Assembly (NCBI GenBank): GCA_958438125.1
Contig: CAUBQN010000077.1
Coordinates: 1-7,174, forward strand
DNA from: an uncultured Collinsella sp.
Lineage (GTDB): Bacteria; Actinomycetota; Coriobacteriia; Coriobacteriales; Coriobacteriaceae
Length of the DNA: 7,174 nt
Direction: 5' to 3'
The position numbers were made by a program, and so were the translations under genes. This document shows, piece after piece, positions 1-5,911 of the stretch (the stretch's first letter is position 1; every line of letters starts with the position of its first letter). The notes under the pieces were generated by a model. It saw nothing but the letters and a program-made list of their open reading frames with translations, was not told the origin of the DNA and searched no databases.

Positions 1-545
1 CCGCCAAGGGTCGCGACTACGTCTACTCCATGGACACGCGCTTTGTCTCGGTGGGGCAGTCGCTCGTTGTCGTCGAGACCGCCAAATACATCGAGACTCA
101 CCCCAATGCCACCGTCGACGAGATCTTCGCCTTCGCGAACTCCGTCATGGACCGCGTGCTGCTGGGCTTTGTTCCTACGGACCTTGCCTTCCTTAAGGCG
201 GGCGGTCGCTTGTCCAACGTCGCGTTCCTGGGCGCCCATCTGCTCAAGATTAAGCCCTGCATTGAGGTGACGGGCGGTAAGTTCGTGGCGACCAAGAAGT
301 TCCGCGGTTCTATGCTCAAGTGCGCCCGCGCCTTCATTGACCACATGGTTGCGAAGGGCGAGATTGACTACTCGCACATTGGCCTGGCGTATTCGGTGGG
401 CCTTTCCCAGGAGCTGCGCGATGACATGGAAGTCTATGCGCATGACCTGGGCTTTAAGGACGTTACCTGGACTCAAGTCGGCGGCGTCATCTCGAGCCAT
501 TGCGGCCCGACCGCCTTCGGTGCGGTGCTCACGCTTAAGGCGTAA
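1..545 (+). CDS. DegV family protein, C-terminal part (5' end outside window)
   Basis: The reading frame is open from base 3 with no start in its proper place, so the gene begins upstream; about 180 residues are visible, ending at TAA 543-545. DegV proteins (FakB in Firmicutes) bind a fatty acid between two domains and present it to a fatty-acid kinase for phosphorylation and phospholipid synthesis. Family signatures seen here are the LKAGGRLSN segment (bases 192-218, matching the usual kGGRis block), the IKPCIEVTGGK strand (249-281, matching ikPil...G), and the C-terminal HCGPTAFGAVL (498-530, matching the HtGPGalg ligand-site motif). In HCGPTAFG the second Gly of the common GPG is replaced by Thr-Ala. 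No kinase partner is visible. An ATG at base 30 is internal and should not be taken as the start. The family call is firm; the ligand is not known. Confidence 0.88.
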   Translation, partial: AKGRDYVYSMDTRFVSVGQSLVVVETAKYIETHPNATVDEIFAFANSVMDRVLLGFVPTDLAFLKAGGRLSNVAFLGAHLLKIKPCIEVTGGKFVATKKFRGSMLKCARAFIDHMVAKGEIDYSHIGLAYSVGLSQELRDDMEVYAHDLGFKDVTWTQVGGVISSHCGPTAFGAVLTLKA

Positions 546-623
546 AGGCCTCAGGCGAGCGTTCTTCAGCCTGACATCTCGACGTAGACCCCAACCATGG
601 TGATGGGGAATAGATTAAAACGT

Positions 624-672
624 GCCATTCTAGCCCGAGACGTTTAAACGCAAACGCATGGGCTAGAATGGC
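624..672. repeat. 13-bp perfect inverted repeat with palindromic loop, upstream of pflA
   Basis: Arms GCCATTCTAGCCC (624-636) and GGGCTAGAATGGC (660-672) are exact reverse complements, separated by 23 nt. The loop contains a second perfect palindrome, CGTTTAAACG (641-650). Each arm carries TAGAAT, a good -10 hexamer, one on each strand, but neither has a clear -35 at 16-18 bp. The sequence after the right arm (CATTTTAATT, 679-688) is only mildly T-rich, so this is a poor intrinsic terminator. It could end degV transcription, act as an operator for pflA, or be a structured pflA leader. The rest of the 546-719 gap holds only a weak 6-bp stem (551-556 with 569-574) without a T tract. Confidence 0.55.
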
Positions 673-719
673 TCTGGCATTTTAATTGGTTACATCCAAG
701 GAGAGGCAAGGTAGCGCGA

Positions 720-1538
720 ATGGCAGAAATGACGCTTGAGGGTGTGGACGCTCGTCCCGAGGACTCTGCGTTTGCCCTTGGCCGCGTGCATTCGATCGAG
801 ACGATGGGAACGGTCGACGGACCCGGCATCCGCTTTGTGGTGTTTGTTCAGGGCTGTCCCATGCGCTGCGCGTATTGCCACAATCCCGATACCTGGTCGG
901 TCAACGGCGGCACCATGGTGACCGTCGAACACCTGATGGATGAGTTCCAGAGTAACCATGAGTTTTACCGCAGCGGCGGTATTACGGTGTCCGGCGGCGA
1001 GCCGCTCCTGCAGCCTGAGTTTTTGGCCGACCTGTTCCACGCTATGCACAATAACCACGATGGTCGTGTGCACACCTGCTTGGATAGCTGCGGCTATGCG
1101 TTCGATCCCGCGCATCCCGAGAAGTTCGATGCCGTGCTCAACGAGACCGACATGGTACTGCTCGATATTAAGCATGCCGACCCGGTCGAGCATAAAAAGC
1201 TGACCGGTTGCGATCCCGCACGCATTCTGGCGTTTGGTGATGAGCTCGCGCGTCGCAAGATTAAGGTCGTTATCCGCCACGTGGTGGTGCCGGGCATTAC
1301 CGACACGGTGGAGGAGTGCGAGAAGCTCGGCCGCCTCATCGCTCCGTGGCATAATGTGGTGGGTTTGGAGATGCTGCCGTATCACACGATGGGCGTCGTC
1401 AAGTATGAGCAGCTGGGGATTCCCTATAAGCTCGAGGGCGTTCCGCAGATGGATACCGCGCGCATGCCCGAGCTGCGCAACGCCGTTATGGCCGGCATGA
1501 GAAAGCGCCGTGCGGAGCTCAGGTCGGCCATCGGCTAA
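720..1538 (+). CDS. pflA: Pyruvate formate-lyase activating enzyme (radical SAM glycyl radical activase)
   Basis: This 272-residue cytosolic enzyme uses a [4Fe-4S] cluster to cleave S-adenosylmethionine and puts the glycyl radical on pyruvate formate-lyase, allowing anaerobic conversion of pyruvate plus CoA to acetyl-CoA and formate. The radical SAM triad CPMRCAYC gives C46, C50 and C53 and is followed by HNPDTW, the usual PflA continuation. Upstream, SIETMGTVDGPGIRFVVF (25-42) is the classic activase N-terminus. SGGEPLLQP (from S91) is the SAM-binding GGE motif, and LLDIKH and VVPGITD follow as in E. coli PflA (246 residues). There are about 20 extra residues at the N-terminus. ATG 720 is chosen because AAGG (708-711) lies 8 nt upstream; a stronger AAGGAG (698-703) is rather far at 16 nt. 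ATG 729 is a less likely start. There is no second cluster domain, as expected for PflA rather than a longer activase. No pflB lies next to it in this window. Confidence 0.95.
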   Translation: MAEMTLEGVDARPEDSAFALGRVHSIETMGTVDGPGIRFVVFVQGCPMRCAYCHNPDTWSVNGGTMVTVEHLMDEFQSNHEFYRSGGITVSGGEPLLQPEFLADLFHAMHNNHDGRVHTCLDSCGYAFDPAHPEKFDAVLNETDMVLLDIKHADPVEHKKLTGCDPARILAFGDELARRKIKVVIRHVVVPGITDTVEECEKLGRLIAPWHNVVGLEMLPYHTMGVVKYEQLGIPYKLEGVPQMDTARMPELRNAVMAGMRKRRAELRSAIG

Positions 1539-1664
1539 CAAGCTATTTTTGCCCCTTTATGATACCCGAGCTGTACTGGCCTAACGGCTTGATGCTGACG
1601 CGGTTGAGCCAAAATGCTGGTACCATACCGTGGATAAGCAATTTGCACGGATTTGGGGGATGGC

Positions 1665-2405
1665 ATGGCAACCATCGCGATCATAGGCGCACTCGAAAAA
1701 GAGGTTGCGCAGATTAAGGAAGAGCTGAGTGGCGCGCATGAGTCGCAGGAGGCGGGCTTGACCGTTGTGAACGGTGGGCTTTCGGGTCTGACGGTAGTCG
1801 CCACGACGGCAGGCATGGGGACCGTGAACGCCGCTGCCGCAACGCAGCATCTCATCAGCAAATACGCCCCGCAGGCCGTTGTGTTTTCGGGTATTGCGGG
1901 CGGCCTAAACCCTAAACTCCATATTAACGACGTGGTTATAGGCAAGTGCCTGCGCTATCTGGATACCGATACGGCACTCATCGCCGAGTCCGCGCCGGGG
2001 CTCGAGGAGTTTGCCTCGACGCCGGCGTTGGTTGATGTTGCCGCCGCCGTGCTTGCCGAGCATGGATTTGTGGATACCTCGGCGGATGAGAATTCTGCGG
2101 AGAAGGACCCCAAGCAGTTCCTGTGTGGCACTATCGCCACGGGTGACCGCTTTGTTACGGGTGACGCCATGCGTAACGCTGCGATTGAGGCCACGCATGC
2201 CGATTGCGTCGAGATGGAGGGCGCGGCAATTGCGCACATCGCGGCCAAGAATGGTGTCGATTGCCTGGTGCTGCGCGCTATCAGCGATAATTGCGACGAG
2301 GCATATGACGCGTTTTGCGAGCGCGAGTTCGATCTGGACGAGTACGCTCGCACCGCGAGCGGTATCACGCTTGACATCGTTCGTCGTATCGCCGCCGCGC
2401 AATAG
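1665..2405 (+). CDS. mtnN: 5'-methylthioadenosine/S-adenosylhomocysteine nucleosidase
   Basis: This 246-residue cytosolic nucleosidase (PNP/UDP phosphorylase superfamily) hydrolyses methylthioadenosine and S-adenosylhomocysteine to adenine and a thioribosyl product; the family also acts on 5'-deoxyadenosine. The N-terminus IAIIGALEKEV matches the family start, with E13 in the place of the catalytic Glu12 of E. coli. SGIAGG (75-80) is the phosphate/ribose-loop block. VEMEGAAIAH gives M184 and E185 (ribose-binding Glu174 in E. coli). RAISD gives D208 (catalytic Asp197). The E185-D208 spacing of 23 equals that of E. coli. ATG 1665 is preferred over an in-frame TTG at 1653, which would add four residues not typical of the family; GGGGGA (1655-1660) sits 4 nt before the ATG, a short spacing. 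It lies 126 bp after pflA and 39 bp before engB, so it may be cotranscribed with engB. Confidence 0.94.
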   Translation: MATIAIIGALEKEVAQIKEELSGAHESQEAGLTVVNGGLSGLTVVATTAGMGTVNAAAATQHLISKYAPQAVVFSGIAGGLNPKLHINDVVIGKCLRYLDTDTALIAESAPGLEEFASTPALVDVAAAVLAEHGFVDTSADENSAEKDPKQFLCGTIATGDRFVTGDAMRNAAIEATHADCVEMEGAAIAHIAAKNGVDCLVLRAISDNCDEAYDAFCEREFDLDEYARTASGITLDIVRRIAAAQ

Positions 2406-2433
2406 CACGCCCGTTTTGTAAGAACCTACGACC

Positions 2434-2439
2434 AAGGAG
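2434..2439 (+). promoter_or_regulatory. Shine-Dalgarno site for engB
   Basis: AAGGAG ends 5 nt before ATG 2445. It overlaps the in-frame GTG at 2439, which therefore cannot be the start. This fixes the protein start at MADSINYQ. Confidence 0.85.
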
Positions 2440-2444
2440 TGTCC

Positions 2445-3035
2445 ATGGCCGATTCAATTAACTACCAGCTTGCCAAGTTCGTCGCCAGCTACGGCAAGGT
2501 TTCGCAGATCCCCGAGTCCACCTGTCCCGAGGTGAGCTTTGTTGGCCGCTCCAACGTGGGCAAGTCGTCGATTATGAACAAGCTCTTTGGTCGCAAGAAC
2601 CTGGTCAAGGTTTCGAGTACGCCGGGCAAGACGAGCAATATCAATTTCTTCGAGGCCGACGACGTGCACTTTGTGGACCTGCCGGGCTACGGCTTCGCGC
2701 GTCGCTCCAAGGCCGAGCGCGACCGCTGGGCCGAGCTTATCGGCGACTTCTTCGACTCGGAGCGTAGCTTTAACCTGGTTGTGTCGCTGGTGGATATTCG
2801 TCACGACCCGAGCAAGCTCGACCATGACATGATCGACTATCTGCAGGGCAACGAGTTCAACTTTATCGTCTGCCTCACCAAGGCCGACAAACTCAGCCGT
2901 ACCCAGCAGGCCCGCCAAGCAGCAGCCATCAAAAAGCAGCTCAACGTCCCGGCCGAGAACGTAATCATCACAAGCTCCCAGACCGGCGTGGGCATCGACG
3001 AACTCAAAAAGCGCATCGCCGAGGCTTGCCTCTAA
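2445..3035 (+). CDS. engB: Ribosome biogenesis GTP-binding protein EngB/YsxC
   Basis: This is a single-domain Era/TrmE-type GTPase of 196 residues (B. subtilis YsxC is of similar size) that acts in assembly of the large ribosomal subunit and is often essential. All GTPase motifs are present: G1 GRSNVGKS (34-41), G2 within STPGKT (58-63), G3 DLPGYG (78-83), G4 TKAD (145-148) and G5 SSQTG (177-181). The DLPGYGFA sequence is characteristic of EngB. The gene ends with two in-frame stops, TAA TAA (3033-3038). It sits 39 bp after mtnN with its own strong ribosome-binding site and converges on thrB. The last part (about 2880-3000) is noticeably poorer in T than the rest: only 3 T in 2881-2940. The fold there still fits the family, so the gene is intact. 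Confidence 0.96.
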   Translation: MADSINYQLAKFVASYGKVSQIPESTCPEVSFVGRSNVGKSSIMNKLFGRKNLVKVSSTPGKTSNINFFEADDVHFVDLPGYGFARRSKAERDRWAELIGDFFDSERSFNLVVSLVDIRHDPSKLDHDMIDYLQGNEFNFIVCLTKADKLSRTQQARQAAAIKKQLNVPAENVIITSSQTGVGIDELKKRIAEACL

Positions 3036-3125
3036 TAAGTGCTCCTATCAATAAAATGCAGAACATCAGCCCGGCGACTTTCCAGAGCGTAGGTCCCTGT
3101 AGCCGCCGCCGGCGAAGTTAACATA

Positions 3126-3250
3126 GGGGAGGCCAGGGGCTTTGCCCCCAAATCTTTCCGCAGGACGGCAGGACCCCCGCCGCACGAAGTGCACAGCGGG
3201 GGTCCTGCCATGTCCGAGGACGATTTGGGGGCAAAGCCCCTGGCCTCCCC
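3126..3250. repeat. Large nested palindrome between convergent engB and thrB (possible bidirectional terminator or dispersed repeat)
   Basis: The outer arms 3126-3154 and 3222-3250 are exact reverse complements over 29 bp. Inside them, after 12 unpaired bases on each side, 3167-3180 (GGCAGGACCCCCGC) and 3196-3209 are exact reverse complements over 14 bp. A 15-nt loop contains a mini-stem GCAC-GAA-GTGC (3182-3192). Each outer arm can also fold alone: GGGGC-TTT-GCCCC (3136-3148) on the left and GGGGC-AAA-GCCCC (3228-3240) on the right. There is no T tract after the hairpin on either strand, so it is not a textbook intrinsic terminator, but RNA from either gene would fold into it. No coding gene is supported in 3036-3271; the short frames here only read through the palindrome. 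Its form would suit a REP/MITE-like repeat. No transposase or convincing target duplication is visible. Confidence 0.85.
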
Positions 3251-3271
3251 GGCGAGTATACGGGACGGCGA

Positions 3272-4153
3272 CTACAGGTATTCGATCTGGGCGCCTTCCG
3301 TGTCACACGTCAGAATATGCGTATCACACTTGGGGAACTGCTCGCGCAGCTTGACCTGCAGGAACTTTGCCACGATGGTGTCGTCGGTCACAGCCATGAG
3401 AGTCGAGCCCGAACCACTGATCCAGATGGTCTTGGCGCCGCCGTTAAGGCAGGTGTCGCGCACGGCGTTGTAGTCGGGAATCAGACGGCGACGATAGGGT
3501 TCCTGAATGCGGTCGTCATTGGCGGCGGCAATTAGGTCCAGGTCACCAGTCTCCAAGCCGCGCGTCATGCCGGCGATGCGGCCCATCTGCCACACGGCGG
3601 TGGAGAGCGGAATCTCCTGCGGCACAACCTTGCGCGCCTCGCTCGTATGTACCTCGTAGGGCGGAATCACGGTAATAAAACGCAAGCGATCGCTCACCTC
3701 GTAGCGCAGGCACTGGGGGAGCGAATCGGTCGGCGTAAAGGAGCAGACGGCACCGCCCAGGATAGCGGGGGCGACGTTATCGGGATGGCCCTCGACCTCG
3801 GTGGCAATTCGGACGAGCTCGGCACGGTCGACGGTGTGGCCTGTCAGCGCGGCGGCGGCCATAATGCCGGCGACGACACAGGTGGAGCTGGAGCCCAGGC
3901 CGCGGGCGACGGGCACGTCGGTTTGAATGTCGATGGCAACGGGAAAAGCCGGCTCGCCCCATGCGGCAAGCGCATCGACAAAGCTGACGTAGACCAGGTT
4001 GTTCTCGTTTTGGAACTCCTCGGGGCATCCGGTGATGGTGAGCTTGTCAGCGCGCTCGAAGGTGAAGTGCGAGTAGAGGCTGACGGCCATGCCGAGGGTG
4101 TCGTAGCCAATGCCCAAGTTGGCGCTCGTTGCTGGGACGGTGATCTTGATCAT
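3272..4153 (-). CDS. thrB: Homoserine kinase (GHMP kinase family)
   Basis: This 293-residue cytosolic enzyme phosphorylates L-homoserine with ATP to O-phosphohomoserine, the substrate of ThrC. The N-terminus VPATSANLGIGYDTLG is the standard ThrB opening (P-A-[TS]-[ST]-A-N-x-G-x-G-x-D). The GHMP ATP loop is PVARGLGSSST (81-91). EGHPDNVAP (121-129) and DRIQEPYR (214-221) are homoserine-kinase-specific blocks. ISGSGSTLMAV (245-255) is the C-terminal GHMP motif 3. The start ATG (complement of 4151-4153) has AGGAGG 6 nt upstream. The stop TAG (complement of 3272-3274) lies inside the outer edge of the 3' palindrome. It lies downstream of thrC on the same strand after a 204-nt gap containing a hairpin and a long palindrome, so expression may not be simply coupled to thrC. 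Confidence 0.96.
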   Translation of the reverse strand: MIKITVPATSANLGIGYDTLGMAVSLYSHFTFERADKLTITGCPEEFQNENNLVYVSFVDALAAWGEPAFPVAIDIQTDVPVARGLGSSSTCVVAGIMAAAALTGHTVDRAELVRIATEVEGHPDNVAPAILGGAVCSFTPTDSLPQCLRYEVSDRLRFITVIPPYEVHTSEARKVVPQEIPLSTAVWQMGRIAGMTRGLETGDLDLIAAANDDRIQEPYRRRLIPDYNAVRDTCLNGGAKTIWISGSGSTLMAVTDDTIVAKFLQVKLREQFPKCDTHILTCDTEGAQIEYL

Positions 4154-4159
4154 GTGGGT

Positions 4160-4165
4160 CCTCCT
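4160..4165 (-). promoter_or_regulatory. Shine-Dalgarno site for thrB, abutting a long hairpin
   Basis: On the - strand AGGAGG lies 6 nt before the thrB ATG. Only one base (4166) separates it from the 3' arm of the 4167-4278 palindrome, so folding of that arm in the mRNA could affect ribosome access. The site is clear; any control is inference. Confidence 0.85.
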
Positions 4166-4166
4166 G

Positions 4167-4278
4167 GCGTGCCTGGCTGTTTAGTTCGCTGCTCGGACAG
4201 TCCTGCGCAAGACGGAAAGCACATTAAGTGCTTTCCTTTGCGTGCGGAACTCGCGACGAACTAAACAGCCAGGCACGC
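4167..4278. repeat. Long palindrome with 22-bp perfect arms between thrC and thrB
   Basis: Arms 4167-4188 and 4257-4278 are exact reverse complements over 22 bp, both containing GCCTGGCTGTTTAG or its complement. The 68-nt interior holds a second perfect stem, GGAAAGCAC-ATTAA-GTGCTTTCC (4214-4236), with a further 5-bp stem outside it (CGCAA 4206-4210 with TTGCG 4238-4242). Between these stems the pairing is imperfect. The whole element would form one hairpin of about 112 nt in the thrC-thrB transcript, finishing just before the thrB ribosome-binding site. It shares no arm sequence with the 3126-3250 palindrome. It could be an RNA regulatory or processing structure, or a dispersed palindromic repeat. 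No T-box consensus (such as GGTGG followed by ACC) or leader peptide was seen. Confidence 0.8.
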
Positions 4279-4324
4279 TGTGCGCGTTCGTCATCATCCC
4301 GGGGATTATCTGATGAAAGAAGGT

Positions 4325-4344
4325 GCGCCGGCTTTCGCCGGCGC
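4325..4344 (-). terminator. Hairpin after thrC, likely intrinsic terminator or attenuating stem
   Basis: Read on the - strand, 14 nt after the thrC stop codon, GCGCCGGC-GAAA-GCCGGCGC forms a perfect 8-bp stem with a GNRA tetraloop. It is followed by ACCTTCTTTC, a moderately T-rich stretch rather than a pure T run. It may end thrC transcription fully or partly. If so, thrB would need read-through or its own promoter; only an unsupported GATAAT (complement of 4305-4310), without a -35, was found. Confidence 0.65.
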
Positions 4345-4357
4345 CTTATAAGGGGTT

Positions 4358-5875
4358 TTAGTTGGTTGCCATCTTTTTTGCTGCGGACTCGACGTAGCTT
4401 GCCATCTCATCGACGTCGCAGACGTCTTCGAAGCGGACGGGCTTGGACTCGAGTTCGGCGAGCTGTGCCGGTGCGATCGTATTGGTGGCCTGCTCGAGCA
4501 CGCGCATGGCTTCAAAATCATCCTCGGGAACGTCGAGGCCCAGGGCGTCGCAGCAGGCGCGCGGGAACTTGTAAGGGCTGGCGGTCGAAAGCAGCACGCG
4601 GGCCTTGGCGTCCTCGGCGGGGGCGACCTGCTCAAAGACGTGATAGCCGCAGGCGGTGTGCGGGTCGATAACGTAGCCGTTCGCGTCCCAGCAGCTCTTG
4701 ATGGCAGCGCGAACCTCGTCTTCGCTGGCCCAACCGCAGCCAAAGACGCTCTGAATTTTTGCCAGCAGGTCGGCGGGAACCTCGTAGCGACCAGTCTGTG
4801 CCAACTGCTCCATAAGGCCGGCAACGAGCTCGCAGTCGCCATCGGACAGGAAGTACAGCATGCGCTCCAGGTTAGAGCTGATGAGAATGTCCATCGACGG
4901 CGAGATGGTCGTGAAGAACGGACGGTTGCGGTCGTAGACGCCGGTGGTCAGGAAGTCAGCGAGCACGTTGTTCTTGTCGCTCGCGACGATGAGCTTGGCG
5001 ACGGGCAGACCCATGCACTTGGCATAGTAGCCGGCCAGGATATCGCCAAAGTTGCCGGTCGGTACGCAGAACTCCACGGCGTCGCCGGCCTCGATGGCGC
5101 CGGCGCGCAGCAGCTGCGCATAGGCGGCAAAGTAGTAGACGACCTGCGGCACCAGGCGACCGACGTTGATCGAGTTGGCGCTTGAAAGCACCGTGCCGGC
5201 GGACTCAAGACGCTCGGCAAGCTCCTTATCGGCAAAGATGCGCTTGACGGCGCTCTGGGCATCATCGAAGTTGCCGCGGATGCCGCAGACGGCGACGTTG
5301 TCGCCCTCTTGCGTGGACATCTGCAGGTTCTGGACGCGGCTGACTTTGCCTTCGGGATAAAAGACGGTAATACCCGTGCCCGGAGCGTTGGCAAAACCGG
5401 CGAGTGCGGCCTTGCCGGTGTCGCCCGACGTGGCGGTGACGATCATGATGCGCTCGGCGCCGCCGTCCTTGGCGGAAGTGCGGGCCATCAGGCGGGGGAG
5501 CATCTGCAGGGCGACGTCCTTAAAGGCACTCGTGGGGCCGCCAAAGAGCTCCATCACATAGGTCTGAGGGGCGTCAGCGCCCGGCGCAGCGTCGAGTTTA
5601 ACGAGCGGCGTAACCTCTTCACTCGCGAACGTGCCGCGGTATGCCTCGTCGACACACGCCGAAATTTCTTCGGCCGTGTAATCATTCAGTAACATTCCCA
5701 ACACATCTTGAGCGATTTCAAAGTACGATTTATCTGCAAGCGAGCTGATATCGACCTGCTGGGTGCCGAGCTCGTCCGAGACAAACAAACCCCCGTCGGG
5801 AGCGATGCCGGTACGGATTGCCACCTTACTTGAGCACGATAAAGTGCGTCCTCGTGTACTATGATAAGTTCCCAT
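4358..5875 (-). CDS. thrC: Threonine synthase (PLP-dependent)
   Basis: This 505-residue cytosolic enzyme converts O-phosphohomoserine to L-threonine and phosphate, the last step of the pathway. It is of the long E. coli/yeast-like class rather than the roughly 350-residue Bacillus type. The N-terminus YHSTRG (4-9) with APDGGLFV (25-32) is the family's phosphate-site opening. GPTSAFKD (113-120) holds the PLP Schiff-base lysine K119. ATSGDTGKAAL (148-158) and PTGNFGD (272-278) are cofactor-binding loops. SSANSINVGRLVPQ (231-244) and SPSMDI (325-330) are further conserved blocks. ATG 5875 is chosen because GAGGAG lies 9 nt upstream and MGTYHSTRG fits the family start. An in-frame ATG at 5920 would add 15 residues, has no ribosome-binding site, and falls inside a palindrome in the promoter region. 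It precedes thrB and is divergent from the aspartate kinase gene. Confidence 0.96.
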   Translation of the reverse strand: MGTYHSTRGRTLSCSSKVAIRTGIAPDGGLFVSDELGTQQVDISSLADKSYFEIAQDVLGMLLNDYTAEEISACVDEAYRGTFASEEVTPLVKLDAAPGADAPQTYVMELFGGPTSAFKDVALQMLPRLMARTSAKDGGAERIMIVTATSGDTGKAALAGFANAPGTGITVFYPEGKVSRVQNLQMSTQEGDNVAVCGIRGNFDDAQSAVKRIFADKELAERLESAGTVLSSANSINVGRLVPQVVYYFAAYAQLLRAGAIEAGDAVEFCVPTGNFGDILAGYYAKCMGLPVAKLIVASDKNNVLADFLTTGVYDRNRPFFTTISPSMDILISSNLERMLYFLSDGDCELVAGLMEQLAQTGRYEVPADLLAKIQSVFGCGWASEDEVRAAIKSCWDANGYVIDPHTACGYHVFEQVAPAEDAKARVLLSTASPYKFPRACCDALGLDVPEDDFEAMRVLEQATNTIAPAQLAELESKPVRFEDVCDVDEMASYVESAAKKMATN

Positions 5876-5884
5876 ATAACACTG

Positions 5885-5890
5885 CTCCTC
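5885..5890 (-). promoter_or_regulatory. Shine-Dalgarno site for thrC
   Basis: On the - strand GAGGAG ends 9 nt before the ATG at 5875. It is the only purine-rich site near either candidate start and decides in favour of the shorter protein. Confidence 0.75.
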
Positions 5891-5911
5891 GGATGCCTTG
5901 GTCCCAATCGG

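Noticed and set aside
551..574. TCAGGC/GCCTGA stem just after the DegV gene as a terminator
   Set aside because: Only 6 bp with a 12-nt loop and no T tract afterwards.
690..1541. A long open frame (283 codons) on the - strand opposite pflA
   Set aside because: It is an antisense shadow of a GC-rich gene. Its translation shows no family motif, while the + strand has the full radical SAM signature.
1558..1563. TATGAT as a possible -10 for mtnN
   Set aside because: Good hexamer, but the sequence 16-18 bp upstream lies in the end of pflA and has no -35 resemblance; chance occurrence cannot be excluded.
3126..3250. CRISPR array or insertion sequence remnant
   Set aside because: The repeats are inverted, not direct; there are no regular spacers, no transposase fragment and no clear target-site duplication at the ends.
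3118..3473. Small open frames crossing the engB-thrB palindrome (62-94 codons, both strands)
   Set aside because: The frames arise from the two inverted arms, giving mirrored peptides such as GAKPLA/GQSPWPP repeats; no ribosome-binding sites and no recognisable domain.
3647..4264. A 205-codon + strand open frame opposite thrB
   Set aside because: It mirrors the thrB coding sequence, is Gly/Asp-rich without motifs, and runs into the thrC-thrB palindrome; thrB on the - strand is fully supported.
4167..4278. Threonine T-box or peptide-leader attenuator before thrB
   Set aside because: No T-box consensus, no Thr-rich leader peptide and no terminator/antiterminator pair were found; the element is simply a long palindrome.
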